DNA of 64,000 nt, from positions 200,529 through 264,528 of the forward strand of contig CAYSOF010000008.1 in NCBI GenBank assembly GCA_964432595.1, in the 5' to 3' direction. The stretch comes from DASYLJ01 sp964432595. Its GTDB lineage: Bacteria; Desulfobacterota; Binatia; DP-6. A program made the translations under genes and the position numbers. Each line of letters begins with the position of its first letter. The stretch's first letter is position 1. Under the pieces are notes generated by a model. It made no database searches. It worked only from the letters and a program-made list of their open reading frames with translations, and was not told where the DNA came from. Positions 51,859-61,568 of this stretch are shown piece by piece.

Positions 51859-52803
51859 ATGGTCGCGACGATGCGCCTGGCCTTTCTGCTCGTCTCACTG
51901 TGCCTCACGGCGATCGCATCCGGCGCGCCGCCCGTCGTGACCGTCACGCAATGCGGGCAGGTGGTGCCGCGGGGGTTCGACGCCACGCTCGCGAACGACC
52001 TCGATTGCTCCGCCGAGCTGCGCTGCTGGCACTGCGACGGCTCGATCACCGGCACGCGCTGCCGCCCGGGCGGGCAGACCTGCACGACGGAAGGCGACTG
52101 CCCGGCGCCGACCTGTCCGGACGGCGAGAACTGCATCGGTCCGTCGACGGCGGACTACTCGTTCTGCGCCAGCACGGCCGGCGTGGAGCTCGACCGGGCC
52201 GACCTCGATCTCGCCGGCCACACCATCGCGGGAGGGTACGCGGGCGCGATCTGCCTCGGCGGCCGGTGCCGCATCGCCAACGGGACGATCAGCGGCAACT
52301 GGAACGCCATCCAGAACAGCGGCCGGCTCGAGCTCACGGACCTCGTGCTGTCGGACAACGGCAACCGGGCGGTCGAGTTCTCGGGCACGCCGGTGCGCCC
52401 CGTCCGGGCGACGCGGGTCACGATCGCCGACAACGGCAACGACCAGGGCGGGCTGGTCGGCAGCCAGGTCACGCTGATCGACGTCTCGCTGTACCGGAAG
52501 GGCAGCGGCGTCCTCGGCTTCAAGAGCATCAAGGGGATCGGCGTCACCGCGATCGGCGATGCGCACACGCGCGCCAATGCGAGCGCGCTCGCCACGTACG
52601 ACGGCAAGATCAGCATCAACGGCTTCTTCGCGCGCGACTGGCGTCGCGCGGTGGACACGCGCAGCGTGACCCTTCGCGAAGCCGACCTCGCGGACAACGA
52701 GTGCGACCTCTACAGCCGCATGCGTCCCGCGCTGACGAACACCGTCTGCCAGCACAGCTGCCAGCCGGCGGGAGGGACGTGGGGCGTATGCAGCGCGGAC
52801 TGA
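51859..52803 (+). CDS. Exported Cys-rich beta-helix-like protein
   Basis: A 314-residue protein with a signal peptide (about 1-23), a Cys-rich segment (about 45-105 with C-x2-C and C-x5-C spacings), and a right-handed beta-helix-like region (about 110-290) of short repeats. Starts possible at 51856 (GTG), 51859 (ATG) and 51871 (ATG); the Shine-Dalgarno GGAGGAG favours 51859. No known family. Converges with lnt at a 7-bp gap. Confidence 0.72.
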   Translation: MVATMRLAFLLVSLCLTAIASGAPPVVTVTQCGQVVPRGFDATLANDLDCSAELRCWHCDGSITGTRCRPGGQTCTTEGDCPAPTCPDGENCIGPSTADYSFCASTAGVELDRADLDLAGHTIAGGYAGAICLGGRCRIANGTISGNWNAIQNSGRLELTDLVLSDNGNRAVEFSGTPVRPVRATRVTIADNGNDQGGLVGSQVTLIDVSLYRKGSGVLGFKSIKGIGVTAIGDAHTRANASALATYDGKISINGFFARDWRRAVDTRSVTLREADLADNECDLYSRMRPALTNTVCQHSCQPAGGTWGVCSAD

Positions 52804-52810
52804 GCGCGGG

Positions 52811-54394
52811 TCAGCCGCGCCGGCCGCCCCAGATGCCGGCGCCGAGCGCCGCGACCGTGATCGCCGCGCACAGATAGACGAAGACGTCGCCGAAGCGGGT
52901 GTAGAACGTGCGGACGCCCGTCCACGACACCTCGTCGACGTGCCAGAGCTGCTCGAAGATCGGCCCCTGCCATCGGATGCGACCGTCGGCGTCGATCACG
53001 GCGCTGATCCCCGTGTTCGCGGCGCGCACCATCGGCACGCGGTTCTCGATCGCGCGGAACGTGCCCTGGATGAGGTGCTGATACGGCGCCGAGGTGTGCC
53101 CGTACCAGGCGTCGTTCGTGACGTTGACGAGGAAGTCGGCGCCCTCGTCGATGAACCTGCGCGTCAGCGCCGGGAAGATGCCCTCGTAGCAGACGAGCAC
53201 GCCGAACTTCTCGGACGGCAGCTCGAACACCGTGTGCTCGACGCCGGCACCGATCTGCCCGACGGCGGTCGTCACCATCTGCGACACGAAGAACAGGACG
53301 CGCGCGAACGGGACGTACTCGCCGAACGGCACCAGCTCGATCTTGTCGTACGAGCCGCGCTCGCGGCCGTCGGGCATCAGCAGGTAGGCGCGGTTCAGCT
53401 GCTGGATCGTGCCGTCGGCCGTCTGCCGGAACGCCGGGCTGCCGAAGATGATCGGCACCTTCGCCTCGCGCGCGATGTCGATCATCTCCTCGCGCAGCGG
53501 CCCCGCCTGCTGGAAGAAGAACGGCGCCGCGGTCTCGGGCCACGCGATCAGCTCGGCGCCCGCCCGCGCCGCCGCCAGCGTGAGCTCGCGGTAGCGGCTC
53601 ATCGTCTCGCCCTGGAAAGCGGGATCCCACTTCCGGTCCTGCTCGATGTTCCCCTGCGTCAGCCCGACGCGCACCTGCCCGACGGCCGGCATGTCGCGCA
53701 GGCTGGCGGTGCGCCACCGGCCGAGCATCGGCAGCACGGTCACCAGCAGCGTCACGACCACGAGCGCCGGGAACAGCGGCCGTACGCTGCGGCCGCGCTC
53801 GCGCAGGATCGACGCCGCGACGACGTTGAAGAAGACGAGCACCGCGGACACGCCGTAGACGCCCGTGACCTCCGCGATCTGCACGAGGTCGTGGAAGCGC
53901 CACTGCGAGTAGCCGAGCGCGGCCCAGGGAAAGCCGATGAAGAACCAGCCGCGCAGCCACTCGAGCGTCACCCAGAGGGCCGGCGCGATCCAGATGGCCG
54001 GCAACCCGCGCTCCTCCATCCATCGGAACCCGGCGGCGAACGCGCCGTGATAGACGGCCAGCGCGCTCGACATCAGCACGAGGACGCCGGTCGCGATCGG
54101 CACCGGCACCGCCGTGTAGTGCCCGATCGTGTTGACGATCCAGTAGCAGGTGGCCAGCCAGAACGTCAGGCCGGTGAGCCAGCCGAGCCCGAACGCCGCG
54201 CGCGGCGAGCGCGTCCGGATGGCGAGCAGCAGCGGCACGAACCCGACCCACGCGAGCGGCGTCAGGTCGACGCTGGGAAAGGCCGCCGCCAGCGCGAGCC
54301 CGCTCACGACCGCGAGGACGAGGCGCCACCAGCCGGGCGGCTCCACCGCCTCCGCGACCGCCGCGACACCGTCCGCCCCCACCGCCAGCCCCAT
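52811..54394 (-). CDS. lnt: Apolipoprotein N-acyltransferase
   Basis: A 527-residue inner-membrane enzyme that N-acylates the Cys of lipoproteins, the last step of lipoprotein maturation. An N-terminal region of six to eight helices is followed by a nitrilase-like domain with the catalytic triad: Glu in WPETAAPFF near 280, Lys in DKIELVPFGEYVP near 350 and Cys in VCYEGIFP near 400. Last gene of the alaS-phoH-ybeY-lnt operon. The several lipoproteins in this window (CsgG-like, LpoB-like) are its expected substrates. Confidence 0.93.
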   Translation of the reverse strand: MGLAVGADGVAAVAEAVEPPGWWRLVLAVVSGLALAAAFPSVDLTPLAWVGFVPLLLAIRTRSPRAAFGLGWLTGLTFWLATCYWIVNTIGHYTAVPVPIATGVLVLMSSALAVYHGAFAAGFRWMEERGLPAIWIAPALWVTLEWLRGWFFIGFPWAALGYSQWRFHDLVQIAEVTGVYGVSAVLVFFNVVAASILRERGRSVRPLFPALVVVTLLVTVLPMLGRWRTASLRDMPAVGQVRVGLTQGNIEQDRKWDPAFQGETMSRYRELTLAAARAGAELIAWPETAAPFFFQQAGPLREEMIDIAREAKVPIIFGSPAFRQTADGTIQQLNRAYLLMPDGRERGSYDKIELVPFGEYVPFARVLFFVSQMVTTAVGQIGAGVEHTVFELPSEKFGVLVCYEGIFPALTRRFIDEGADFLVNVTNDAWYGHTSAPYQHLIQGTFRAIENRVPMVRAANTGISAVIDADGRIRWQGPIFEQLWHVDEVSWTGVRTFYTRFGDVFVYLCAAITVAALGAGIWGGRRG

Positions 54395-54400
54395 GGTCCG

Positions 54401-54835
54401 TCAGCCCCAGAGCCGTCGTGCCAGCACGCGCTCGCGCCGCTGCATGCGACGCGCCTCGCGCTCGGACACCTCGTGATCGTACCCCAGCAGATGCAGCACG
54501 CCGTGGATCAGGAGGCGCTCGCTTTCGCGGACGAGCGACTCGCCGCGCTCGGCCGCCTGCCGTCGCGCCGTGTCGACCGAGATGACGACGTCGCCGAGCA
54601 GCTGTCCCGGCGCGCCGCCGTCCCCCTCGCGCTGCGCGAACGAGAGGACGTCGGTGGGACGGTCCTTGCCGCGCCAGTCGCGATTGAGCGCCCGCATGAC
54701 GGGATCGGAGACGAGCAGCAGCGACAGCTCGGCGTCGGGGAGACGCAGCGCTTCGAGCACCCGGCGCGCGCTCCGTCGCAGACGGACCGCCAGGGTGGGC
54801 ACACGCCGGCCGCGCATCGACACGACGACGTCCAT
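54401..54835 (-). CDS. ybeY: rRNA maturation endoribonuclease
   Basis: A 144-residue single-strand endoribonuclease for 16S rRNA 3' maturation and ribosome quality control. The zinc motif H-x3-H-x5-H is present as HGVLHLLGYDH near 112-122. The core motif NRDWRGKDRPTDVLSF near 52-67 is also typical. ATG overlaps the phoH stop by one nucleotide (TGATG). Confidence 0.94.
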   Translation of the reverse strand: MDVVVSMRGRRVPTLAVRLRRSARRVLEALRLPDAELSLLLVSDPVMRALNRDWRGKDRPTDVLSFAQREGDGGAPGQLLGDVVISVDTARRQAAERGESLVRESERLLIHGVLHLLGYDHEVSEREARRMQRRERVLARRLWG

Positions 54836-55794
54836 CAGCTCCGGTCGTAGGCGGTGATGATCTCTTGCACGAGCGGGTGGCGAACGACGTCCCGCTCGCT
54901 GAACGTGACGAAGCGGATTCCCGTGATGTCGCGCAGCACGTGCTGCGCTTCCTTCAGGCCGGACGGCTTGCCCGCGGGCAGGTCGGTCTGCGTGATGTCG
55001 CCGGTGACGACGGCCTTCGAGCCATAGCCGAGGCGCGTCAGGAACATCTTCATCTGCTCGGTCGTCGTGTTCTGCGCCTCGTCGAGGATGACGAACGAGT
55101 CGTTCAGCGTGCGGCCGCGCATGAACGCGAGCGGCGCGACCTCGATGGTGCCGCGCTCGACGAGTTTCCGCGCCCGGTCGAAGTCGACCATGTCGTGGAG
55201 CGCGTCGTACAGCGGCCGGAGATACGGGTTCACCTTCTCCGCGAGGTCGCCGGGCAGGAAGCCGAGCTTCTCGCCGGCCTCGACCGCCGGTCGCGTCAGC
55301 ACGATGCGGCTGAACGTGTTCTTCATGAGCTCGGCGATGCCCATGGCCATCGCGAGGTACGTCTTGCCCGTGCCGGCGGGGCCGATGCCGAAGACGATGT
55401 CGTAATTGCGGATGGCGTCGATGTACGACTTCTGCACGACGCTCTTCGGCGTGATGGTCCGCTTGTGGGCGGAGATGAAGACCGTGTCGAGGAAGATGTC
55501 GCGCAGGCGCGCGTTGCGGTCGCCCGACAGGATGCGCAACGCGTAGTCGACGTCGGACGCGAAGATCGGGTAGCCCTGCTCGAGCAGCCCGTAGAGCTGC
55601 GTCAGCACGCGGCTCGCGAGCTCGGCGGCGACGGCGTCCCCGCTCACGGTCAGGGTGTCCTGACCGACGTCGATGCGGACGCCGAGCTGCTTCTCGAGGA
55701 CCTTCACGTGCTCGTCGTGCTGACCGAGCAGCTCGCGGAACAGCGCGGCGTTCCCGAACTGGAGTGCCAGCGGTCCGAGTGCGGGTTGCGTCAA
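54835..55794 (-). CDS. phoH: PhoH-like ATPase
   Basis: A 319-residue PhoH/YbeZ-type P-loop ATPase that works with YbeY. Walker A is GIGPAGTGKTYLA near 133-145 and Walker B VILDEAQN near 235. The start is a TTG at 55794 that overlaps the alaS stop as TTGA; an ATG alternative is not available within a suitable distance, and the open frame continues far upstream through alaS. The N-terminal KH-like part (residues about 20-70) is intact from this start. Confidence 0.88.
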   Translation of the reverse strand: MTQPALGPLALQFGNAALFRELLGQHDEHVKVLEKQLGVRIDVGQDTLTVSGDAVAAELASRVLTQLYGLLEQGYPIFASDVDYALRILSGDRNARLRDIFLDTVFISAHKRTITPKSVVQKSYIDAIRNYDIVFGIGPAGTGKTYLAMAMGIAELMKNTFSRIVLTRPAVEAGEKLGFLPGDLAEKVNPYLRPLYDALHDMVDFDRARKLVERGTIEVAPLAFMRGRTLNDSFVILDEAQNTTTEQMKMFLTRLGYGSKAVVTGDITQTDLPAGKPSGLKEAQHVLRDITGIRFVTFSERDVVRHPLVQEIITAYDRS

Positions 55795-58439
55795 GCGGGT
55801 GTCGCGCTCCCTGCGCCGAGCAGCTCGTACGCGGCCTTCAGCGCGGCGTCGATGCGGTCGGGGTCTTTCCCCCCGGCCTGCGCCATGTCGGGCCGTCCGC
55901 CGCCGCCGCCGCCGACCAGCGGCGCCAGCTGCTTGATGATGTTGCCGGCGTGGTACTTGCCGGTGAGGTCTTTCGTGACCGCGGCGAGGAGCAACGCGCG
56001 CTCGCCCTGCGCCGCGCCCAGCACGACGACGCCCGACTTGATGCGGTCGCGCAGCTTGTCGGCCATCTCGCGGAGCCCCTTGTCGTCCAGCCCCTCGACG
56101 CGCGTCGCGAGGACGGTGATGCCGTCGACGGTGCGGGCGTCGGCCATGACGTCGCGCGTGGCGCCGCCGGCGAGCTTGCCCTGCAGCTCGGCGATGCGCT
56201 TCTCGAGCTCGCGCTGCTGTGCGATCAGCTTCTCGAGCTTGCCGGCCGCTTCCTCTTCCGGGCCGCGGAGCAGCGCGCTGATCTCGCGCAGCGTCGCCTC
56301 GCGCTGGCGGACGTAGTCGAGGGCCCCCTCGCCCGTCGCCGCTTCCAGGCGCCGCACGCCCGACGCCACGCCGCCCTCGCTGCGAACCTTGAAGAGGCCG
56401 ATGTCGCCGGTGCGCTCGACGTGCGTGCCGCCGCACAGCTCGGCCGAGAACTCCCCCATGCGCACGACGCGGACGCGGTCGCCGTACTTGTCGCCGAAGA
56501 ACGCCAGCACGCCGGCCTTGATGGCGTCGTCGTAGGCCATCTCTTCGGTCGTCACCTCGGCGTTCGCGCGCACGCACGCGTTGACCTCGTCTTCGACGGC
56601 CTGCAGCTCCTCGGGCGACATCGGCTTGTTGTGGTTGAAGTCGAAGCGCAGCCGGTCGGCGCTGACGAGGGAGCCTGCCTGCTTCACGTGTCCGCCGAGA
56701 CGATGACGGAGCGCCGCATGCATCAGGTGCGTCGCCGAGTGGTTCAGGCGCGCGGCCTCGCGGCGCTCGGCGTCGATCTCGAGGCGGACGGTGTCGTCGA
56801 CCGAGATGGCGCCCTGCCGGACGATGCCCTTGTGCGCGATCACCGTGGGTGCGACCTTCACCGTGTCGCGCACCTCGATGCGCGTGCCGGCGTCGGTGAC
56901 GATGACGCCGTGGTCACCGGCCTGGCCGCCCGACTCGGCGTAGAAGGGGGTCTCGGCGGTGATCACGTCGACCGCGCTGCCTTCGCGCACGGGGCCGCGC
57001 GTCTCCTTGCCGTCGACGAGGAGCGCCAGGACCGTCGACTCCCATGTCCCGACGCGGTCGCCGACGAAGCGGGTGGTCAGGCCGTCGGCGAGATCCGCGT
57101 GGGTCGTCGCGTCGGCGAAGCGCTGCGCGCCGCGGGCGCGCGTGCGCTGCACCTCCATGGCGCGGTCGAAGCCGGCCTTGTCGACGGTCATGCCCTCGCC
57201 GACGAGGATGTCCTCGGTGAGGTCGAGCGGGAAGCCGTAGGTGTCGGACAGCTTGAACGCGACCTCGCCGTCGAGGACCGTGCGCTGCTCCGTGCGCGCG
57301 GTCTCGACCTCGCTCGCGAGCAGCGCCAGGCCGCGGTCGAGCGTCGCCGCGAAGCGCTCCTCTTCCAGCTTCACGACCTCGGCGATCCGCTGGTGCGCCT
57401 CGACGATCGCGGGGTACGCGCCGCCCATGCTCTGCACGACCGCGCCGATCACCTGGAAGAGGAACGGCTCGTTCATGCCGAGCAGCTTGCCGTGGCGCGC
57501 GGCGCGGCGGAGCAGCCGGCGCAGCACGTAGCCGCGTCCCTCGTTCGACGGCACGATGCCCTCGGCGACGAGGAACGTGACGGCGCGGGAATGGTCGGCG
57601 ATCACGCGCAGCGAGACGTCGTCCTTCTCGTTGTTCAGGTACGGCTTGCCGGACAGCTTCTCCGCCGACGCGATGATCGAGCGGAAGATGTCGATGTCGT
57701 AGTTGCCGGGGACGCCCTGGAGCACGGCCGCGATGCGCTCGAAGCCCATGCCGGTGTCGACGTGCTTGGCGGGCAGGTCGGACAGCTCGCCCGACGGCTC
57801 GCGGTTGTTCTGGATGAAGACGAGGTTCCAGATCTCGAGGTAGCGCGCGCAGTCGCCGTTCACCTGGCAACGGTGCGGCTTGCCCTTGTGGTCGCAGGCG
57901 TCGGGACCGCGGTCGAGGTGGATCTCCGAGCACGGCCCACAGGGGCCCGTGTCGCCCATCTCCCAGAAGTTCTCGTCCTCGAAGCGCTGGACGCGCTCGG
58001 GCGCGATGTCGGTGAGCTCCTTCCAGAGCGCCTCGGCCTCGTCGTCGGTGGTGTAGACCGTGGCCCAGAGCTTGTCCTTGGGCAGCTTCCAGACGTCGGT
58101 CAGCAGCTCCCAGGCCCAGCGGATGGCGTCGCGCTTGAAGTAGTCGCCGAACGACCAGTTCCCGAGCATCTCGAACAGCGTGTGGTGGTAGGTGTCGCGC
58201 CCCACCTGCTCGAGGTCGTTGTGCTTGCCGCTGATGCGCAGGCAGGTCTGGCTGTCGGCCGCCCGCACGTAGGGACGGGTCTCGTTCCCGAGGAAGACCT
58301 GCTTGAACGGCACCATTCCGGCGTTGGTGAAGAGCAGGCTCGGATCGCCGGCCGGAATGATGGGTGCGCTGGGTACGATGGTGTGCCCGCGCTCACGGAA
58401 GAAATCGAGAAACGTCTGGCGGATCTGGTCCCCGGTCAC
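55791..58439 (-). CDS. alaS: Alanyl-tRNA synthetase
   Basis: An 882-residue class II synthetase with all parts: the catalytic N-terminus (motif 1 at FTNAGMVPFK, motif 2 at RISGKHNDLEQVG), a tRNA-binding middle, the editing domain with the zinc sites NHSATHLMH near 560 and CGGTHVERTGDIG near 665, and a C-terminal C-Ala domain. Cys-x-x-x-Cys at CQVNGDC near 195 is one of several Cys sites. GTG start follows a leaderless-type promoter. First gene of alaS-phoH-ybeY-lnt; the phoH TTG overlaps its stop. Confidence 0.96.
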   Translation of the reverse strand: MTGDQIRQTFLDFFRERGHTIVPSAPIIPAGDPSLLFTNAGMVPFKQVFLGNETRPYVRAADSQTCLRISGKHNDLEQVGRDTYHHTLFEMLGNWSFGDYFKRDAIRWAWELLTDVWKLPKDKLWATVYTTDDEAEALWKELTDIAPERVQRFEDENFWEMGDTGPCGPCSEIHLDRGPDACDHKGKPHRCQVNGDCARYLEIWNLVFIQNNREPSGELSDLPAKHVDTGMGFERIAAVLQGVPGNYDIDIFRSIIASAEKLSGKPYLNNEKDDVSLRVIADHSRAVTFLVAEGIVPSNEGRGYVLRRLLRRAARHGKLLGMNEPFLFQVIGAVVQSMGGAYPAIVEAHQRIAEVVKLEEERFAATLDRGLALLASEVETARTEQRTVLDGEVAFKLSDTYGFPLDLTEDILVGEGMTVDKAGFDRAMEVQRTRARGAQRFADATTHADLADGLTTRFVGDRVGTWESTVLALLVDGKETRGPVREGSAVDVITAETPFYAESGGQAGDHGVIVTDAGTRIEVRDTVKVAPTVIAHKGIVRQGAISVDDTVRLEIDAERREAARLNHSATHLMHAALRHRLGGHVKQAGSLVSADRLRFDFNHNKPMSPEELQAVEDEVNACVRANAEVTTEEMAYDDAIKAGVLAFFGDKYGDRVRVVRMGEFSAELCGGTHVERTGDIGLFKVRSEGGVASGVRRLEAATGEGALDYVRQREATLREISALLRGPEEEAAGKLEKLIAQQRELEKRIAELQGKLAGGATRDVMADARTVDGITVLATRVEGLDDKGLREMADKLRDRIKSGVVVLGAAQGERALLLAAVTKDLTGKYHAGNIIKQLAPLVGGGGGGRPDMAQAGGKDPDRIDAALKAAYELLGAGSATPA

Positions 58440-58444
58440 GGGGG

Positions 58445-58473
58445 GACCTTATCGGCTGGGGTCTGGAGCGGCA
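58445..58473 (-). promoter_or_regulatory. Leaderless-type promoter of the alaS operon
   Basis: Minus strand: TTGCCG (58473-58468), 17 nt, TAAGGT (58450-58445), then 5 nt to GTG 58439. Confidence 0.6.
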
Positions 58474-58487
58474 AGGTTGGCCGGCGA

Positions 58488-60065
58488 TCAGCGCGACGCC
58501 GGCAGGTGCCGCGAGAGCGCCTCCAGGCAGGCGGTCGGGAGCCGCTCCGCACGCTCGATCCGGGCAAGGCGGCGCTCGATCCGTCGCATGAGCCGGCGTT
58601 CGCCGGTGGTCCCAGGCTCCACGGCGCACAGCCGCGCGAGACGGCGGCGGAGCCGGCGCGGGGTCGCGACGTCGAGGCAGCCCGAGCGCTCGAGCGTCGC
58701 GCACAGGCCGTCGGGCAACGTCGTCGACGTCGTGGTCGTGGTGGACACGCTCGTGGTGGTCGTCGTCGGAACCCCGCGCAGCGTGCCGTCGTCGCCACGC
58801 AGCGCCAGGACGGTCATCACGCCCTCGTCGTAGTCGTCGTCGGTGCACAGGGCGCCGCCGACGAGCACGGTCCCGTCGGGCGCGGTCCCGACGTACCCGC
58901 TGCTGCTGCCACCGTCTCCGTGCGCACAGAACGGCTCGATCTGCGAATCCCACAGCCGGCTTCCGTCGCTTCCCGCGAGACGGACCGTGACGATTCCCCG
59001 GTAGGTGCCGGTGACCACGACATCACCGTCGGGAGTCAGCGCGACGTCGGACACGTTCCCGCTGGTCTCCTCGTTCACCCAGACCGGGACCCCATCCGTG
59101 CCGCCGAGCCGCTCCACACGAAAGTGGTAGTGGCCGTCTTCCGTGCGCACCGAGCCGGCCACGACGACGTCGCCGTTGGCGGCGAGCGCCGTCTGGGGAC
59201 GCCCGCTGGTGTACGCTCCCGGGCCGTAGTCGTAGGTCCACAGCACGTCACCGGTGTCGCCGCTCAGCTTGACGACCCGACTCTGGGTCAGCGTCGGATC
59301 CGTCGACTCATCCTCCCAGAGCTGCCCGCTGGCGACGACGTCGTCGTTGGCGTCGACGAGGATGGCGGCCACGTTTCCCCGCAGCGACTCCGCCAACGGG
59401 TCGTAGCTCCACATCTCCGACCCGTCGGTCGCCGACCGCTTCACGACGCCGAGACGTTCGCCCGCGACGTCGGTGTAGACGTCGCCGGCCGAGTCGACGA
59501 CCAACCGACGCGGCATCGGCCGGTCGAAGCCGATCGTCCAGACGGGCGCGCCGGTCGTGGGATCGAGCCGGGCGAGGGAGAAGTTCTCCTCGGGTGTTTC
59601 GAAGCCGTAGGTGTCTCCGCCGACGACGAGGATGTCGTCACCGCCGTAGGCCATCACGCCACCGAGACCTTTGACGGTGAACGTCCAGCGCTTCCACCCG
59701 TTGGGGTCGAAGCGCGTGACCGTCCAGTAGCCGTCTCCCACGCAGCCGTCCGCCGTGCCGTTGACGACGACGTCGCCGTCCGGGAGCTGCACGAGGCCGC
59801 GCGGGTCCCGGCAGAAGAGGCCGTACGGGAGCAGCCGGTAGGCGCCGGTCGCGAGATCGAAGCGAGCGACGATCCCGTCGATGTCGGGGCCATCGCCGCT
59901 CGCCAGGACGTCGCCGTCGCCGAGGACGATCATGTCCCGCACGCCGTTGCCGGAGTCCCCGTAGGTGATGTCCGACTGCGACACCGTGGCGATCCACGCA
60001 TGCGCCCACCCGGCCGCCAGGAGCAGGCAACCGGCGGCGAGCGCGAGGAGACGGGCGTAGGGCAC
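58488..60065 (-). CDS. Exported beta-propeller protein with Thr linker and helical tail
   Basis: A 525-residue exported protein. Signal peptide (about 1-23), then about 400 residues of regular Asp/Gly/Val-rich blades (GDVVVNG, GDILVVGGD, DVYTDVAG), as in PQQ-like or WD40-like beta-propellers with seven to eight units; the QxxTG/W docking pattern of true quinoproteins is not visible, so cofactor binding is not claimed. A short Thr-rich linker (about 435-450) leads to a C-terminal Arg-rich helical tail with four Cys (about 455-525). GTG start with a TAGCTG 6 nt upstream. Function unknown. Confidence 0.78.
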   Translation of the reverse strand: MPYARLLALAAGCLLLAAGWAHAWIATVSQSDITYGDSGNGVRDMIVLGDGDVLASGDGPDIDGIVARFDLATGAYRLLPYGLFCRDPRGLVQLPDGDVVVNGTADGCVGDGYWTVTRFDPNGWKRWTFTVKGLGGVMAYGGDDILVVGGDTYGFETPEENFSLARLDPTTGAPVWTIGFDRPMPRRLVVDSAGDVYTDVAGERLGVVKRSATDGSEMWSYDPLAESLRGNVAAILVDANDDVVASGQLWEDESTDPTLTQSRVVKLSGDTGDVLWTYDYGPGAYTSGRPQTALAANGDVVVAGSVRTEDGHYHFRVERLGGTDGVPVWVNEETSGNVSDVALTPDGDVVVTGTYRGIVTVRLAGSDGSRLWDSQIEPFCAHGDGGSSSGYVGTAPDGTVLVGGALCTDDDYDEGVMTVLALRGDDGTLRGVPTTTTTSVSTTTTTSTTLPDGLCATLERSGCLDVATPRRLRRRLARLCAVEPGTTGERRLMRRIERRLARIERAERLPTACLEALSRHLPASR

Positions 60066-60245
60066 GTGGTGCAGCTAGCAAGACGACGACCACGCCCGCA
60101 CGCCGCACAGTCGAGCGAAATCGGGGACTTCCACCCTGCCCGAGGCGGCGAGCGATCGGTCGATGGTCGCACCGGGCTGGCACGCGGGCCACATCACCGC
60201 AGGTGCGCAGTCCGACGGGTGTGCGTACCGTCGCCAGCCGGCCCG

Positions 60246-60704
60246 TCAGTCCTGCGACTCCAGCATCGTCATCAGCACCGGCTCGCCGATGCATTCGAAG
60301 GCGGTCTGGACCACGAGCCGGCTGCCCGGGACGCGCACGCTGAAGTCGCTACCCTCCGCGACCGTCGGCAACGAGAGCTGCGACGGCTCCGGCAGCAGTG
60401 CCTTCAGATTGCCCCCCGCCATGTTGACGAGCTCGCCGACGGCGTCCTGCGTCTCGCGGAGGCTGGCGTCGACGGGATCCATGTCGAACAGCACTCCGGC
60501 GACGGTGCGTGCGAGGCGCTCGGAGCAGTGCAACGCCACGACCCCGCGCCACGCGCCCGTGATGTGGACGCAGCCGGCGAACGTCGATCCCGCGCGGTCG
60601 CGCAGGACGCCGGCATCGACGGGCTGCAGGTCGAGCCCCACCACCGCCGACCAGATCGACTCCGCGATCTGCCTGACGTCGTCTTCGGCAATCGTCGTCG
60701 TCAT
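60246..60704 (-). CDS. cheX: CheX-like CheY phosphatase
   Basis: A 152-residue cytoplasmic protein with the CheC/CheX/FliY motif D/S-x3-E-x2-N (ETQDAVGELVNMAGGNL near 84-100); the E-x2-N pair is the active site that dephosphorylates CheY-P. ATG overlaps the cheR stop as ATGA. A cheD gene is not in view, so this single-domain form is more like CheX than CheC. Confidence 0.82.
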   Translation of the reverse strand: MTTTIAEDDVRQIAESIWSAVVGLDLQPVDAGVLRDRAGSTFAGCVHITGAWRGVVALHCSERLARTVAGVLFDMDPVDASLRETQDAVGELVNMAGGNLKALLPEPSQLSLPTVAEGSDFSVRVPGSRLVVQTAFECIGEPVLMTMLESQD

Positions 60705-61537
60705 GGGCGGCTCTCCTTCGTGCGCAGCCGATAGCCGGTGGCCTTGTCGATCATCACGCGTTCGAAACCGTCGTCGAGGTTGAGCGTGGTCTCCGCGCCG
60801 CCGAGGAACAACCACCCGTCGGGCCGCAGGAGCCGGCGGATCCGGCCGAGGATCAGCTGCTTCGTCTCGACGTCGAAGTAGATCAGCACGTTGCGCATGA
60901 ACACGATGTCGAGCGGCGGGAACCCCGGCCAGGTGCCGGCGAGGTTCATCTCGTGCAGCTCCAGCATCGCCCGCAGCTCGGGCTTCACCTGCCAGGAGGT
61001 CCCCTCCTTCTGGAACCACTTGACCAGCATCGGTGCCGGCAGGCCGCGGTTCACCTCGAGCTGGCTGTAGCGGCCCTCGCGCGTACGATCGAGCATCTCA
61101 CGCGAGAGGTCGCTCGCGAGCATGCGCACCGTCCATCCGGTGAGCGCCGCCTGCCGTTCGCGCAGGACCATGGCGATCGAGTACGGCTCCTGTCCGCTCG
61201 AGGACGCGCCGCACCAGATGTTCAGGGCGCGTTCGGCGGCCCGCGCCGCCAGCAGCTCCGGGAGGACCCGCTTGCGCAGCGCCTCGAACGGATGGACGTC
61301 GCGGAAGAACGTGGTCTCGTTGGTGGTCATCGCCTCGATGACCTTGCGCTCGAGACCGCCGCTGCGGTCGGACCGGATCCGATCGACGAGGTCCTGCAGC
61401 GACGCGCATCCCTCCTGCCGAGCGACCGGCATGAGCCGCGACTCGGCCAGATATTCTTTGCCCGGCTCGAGCACGATCGCCGAGCGCTCGCGCACGAGCT
61501 TGCGAATGAATTCGAACTCACCGGCGCTGATCGTCAT
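60701..61537 (-). CDS. cheR: Chemotaxis protein methyltransferase
   Basis: A 278-residue enzyme that methylates Glu residues of MCPs with SAM. Seen: TTNETTFFRDVHPFE near 70-85, the SAM loop NIWCGASSSGQEPYS near 103-117, and the C-terminal FMRNVLIYFD near 215 with FLGGAETT near 250. ATG 61537 has GGGGAGCG upstream. No cheB methylesterase is visible in the window. Confidence 0.94.
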   Translation of the reverse strand: MTISAGEFEFIRKLVRERSAIVLEPGKEYLAESRLMPVARQEGCASLQDLVDRIRSDRSGGLERKVIEAMTTNETTFFRDVHPFEALRKRVLPELLAARAAERALNIWCGASSSGQEPYSIAMVLRERQAALTGWTVRMLASDLSREMLDRTREGRYSQLEVNRGLPAPMLVKWFQKEGTSWQVKPELRAMLELHEMNLAGTWPGFPPLDIVFMRNVLIYFDVETKQLILGRIRRLLRPDGWLFLGGAETTLNLDDGFERVMIDKATGYRLRTKESRP

Positions 61538-61568
61538 GCTCGCTCCCCAACCGCCGCCCGATCGACGC

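Noticed and set aside
58488..60065. A quinoprotein (PQQ) dehydrogenase
   Set aside because: The propeller-like blades are there, but no W-docking motifs or PQQ ligands and no cytochrome domain were seen.
55764..60734. A 1656-codon open frame on the plus strand
   Set aside because: It lies opposite alaS, phoH, the propeller gene and cheX, crosses several gene boundaries, and its protein is rich in Arg, Val, Asp and His without any fold. It is a shadow of high G+C codon use.
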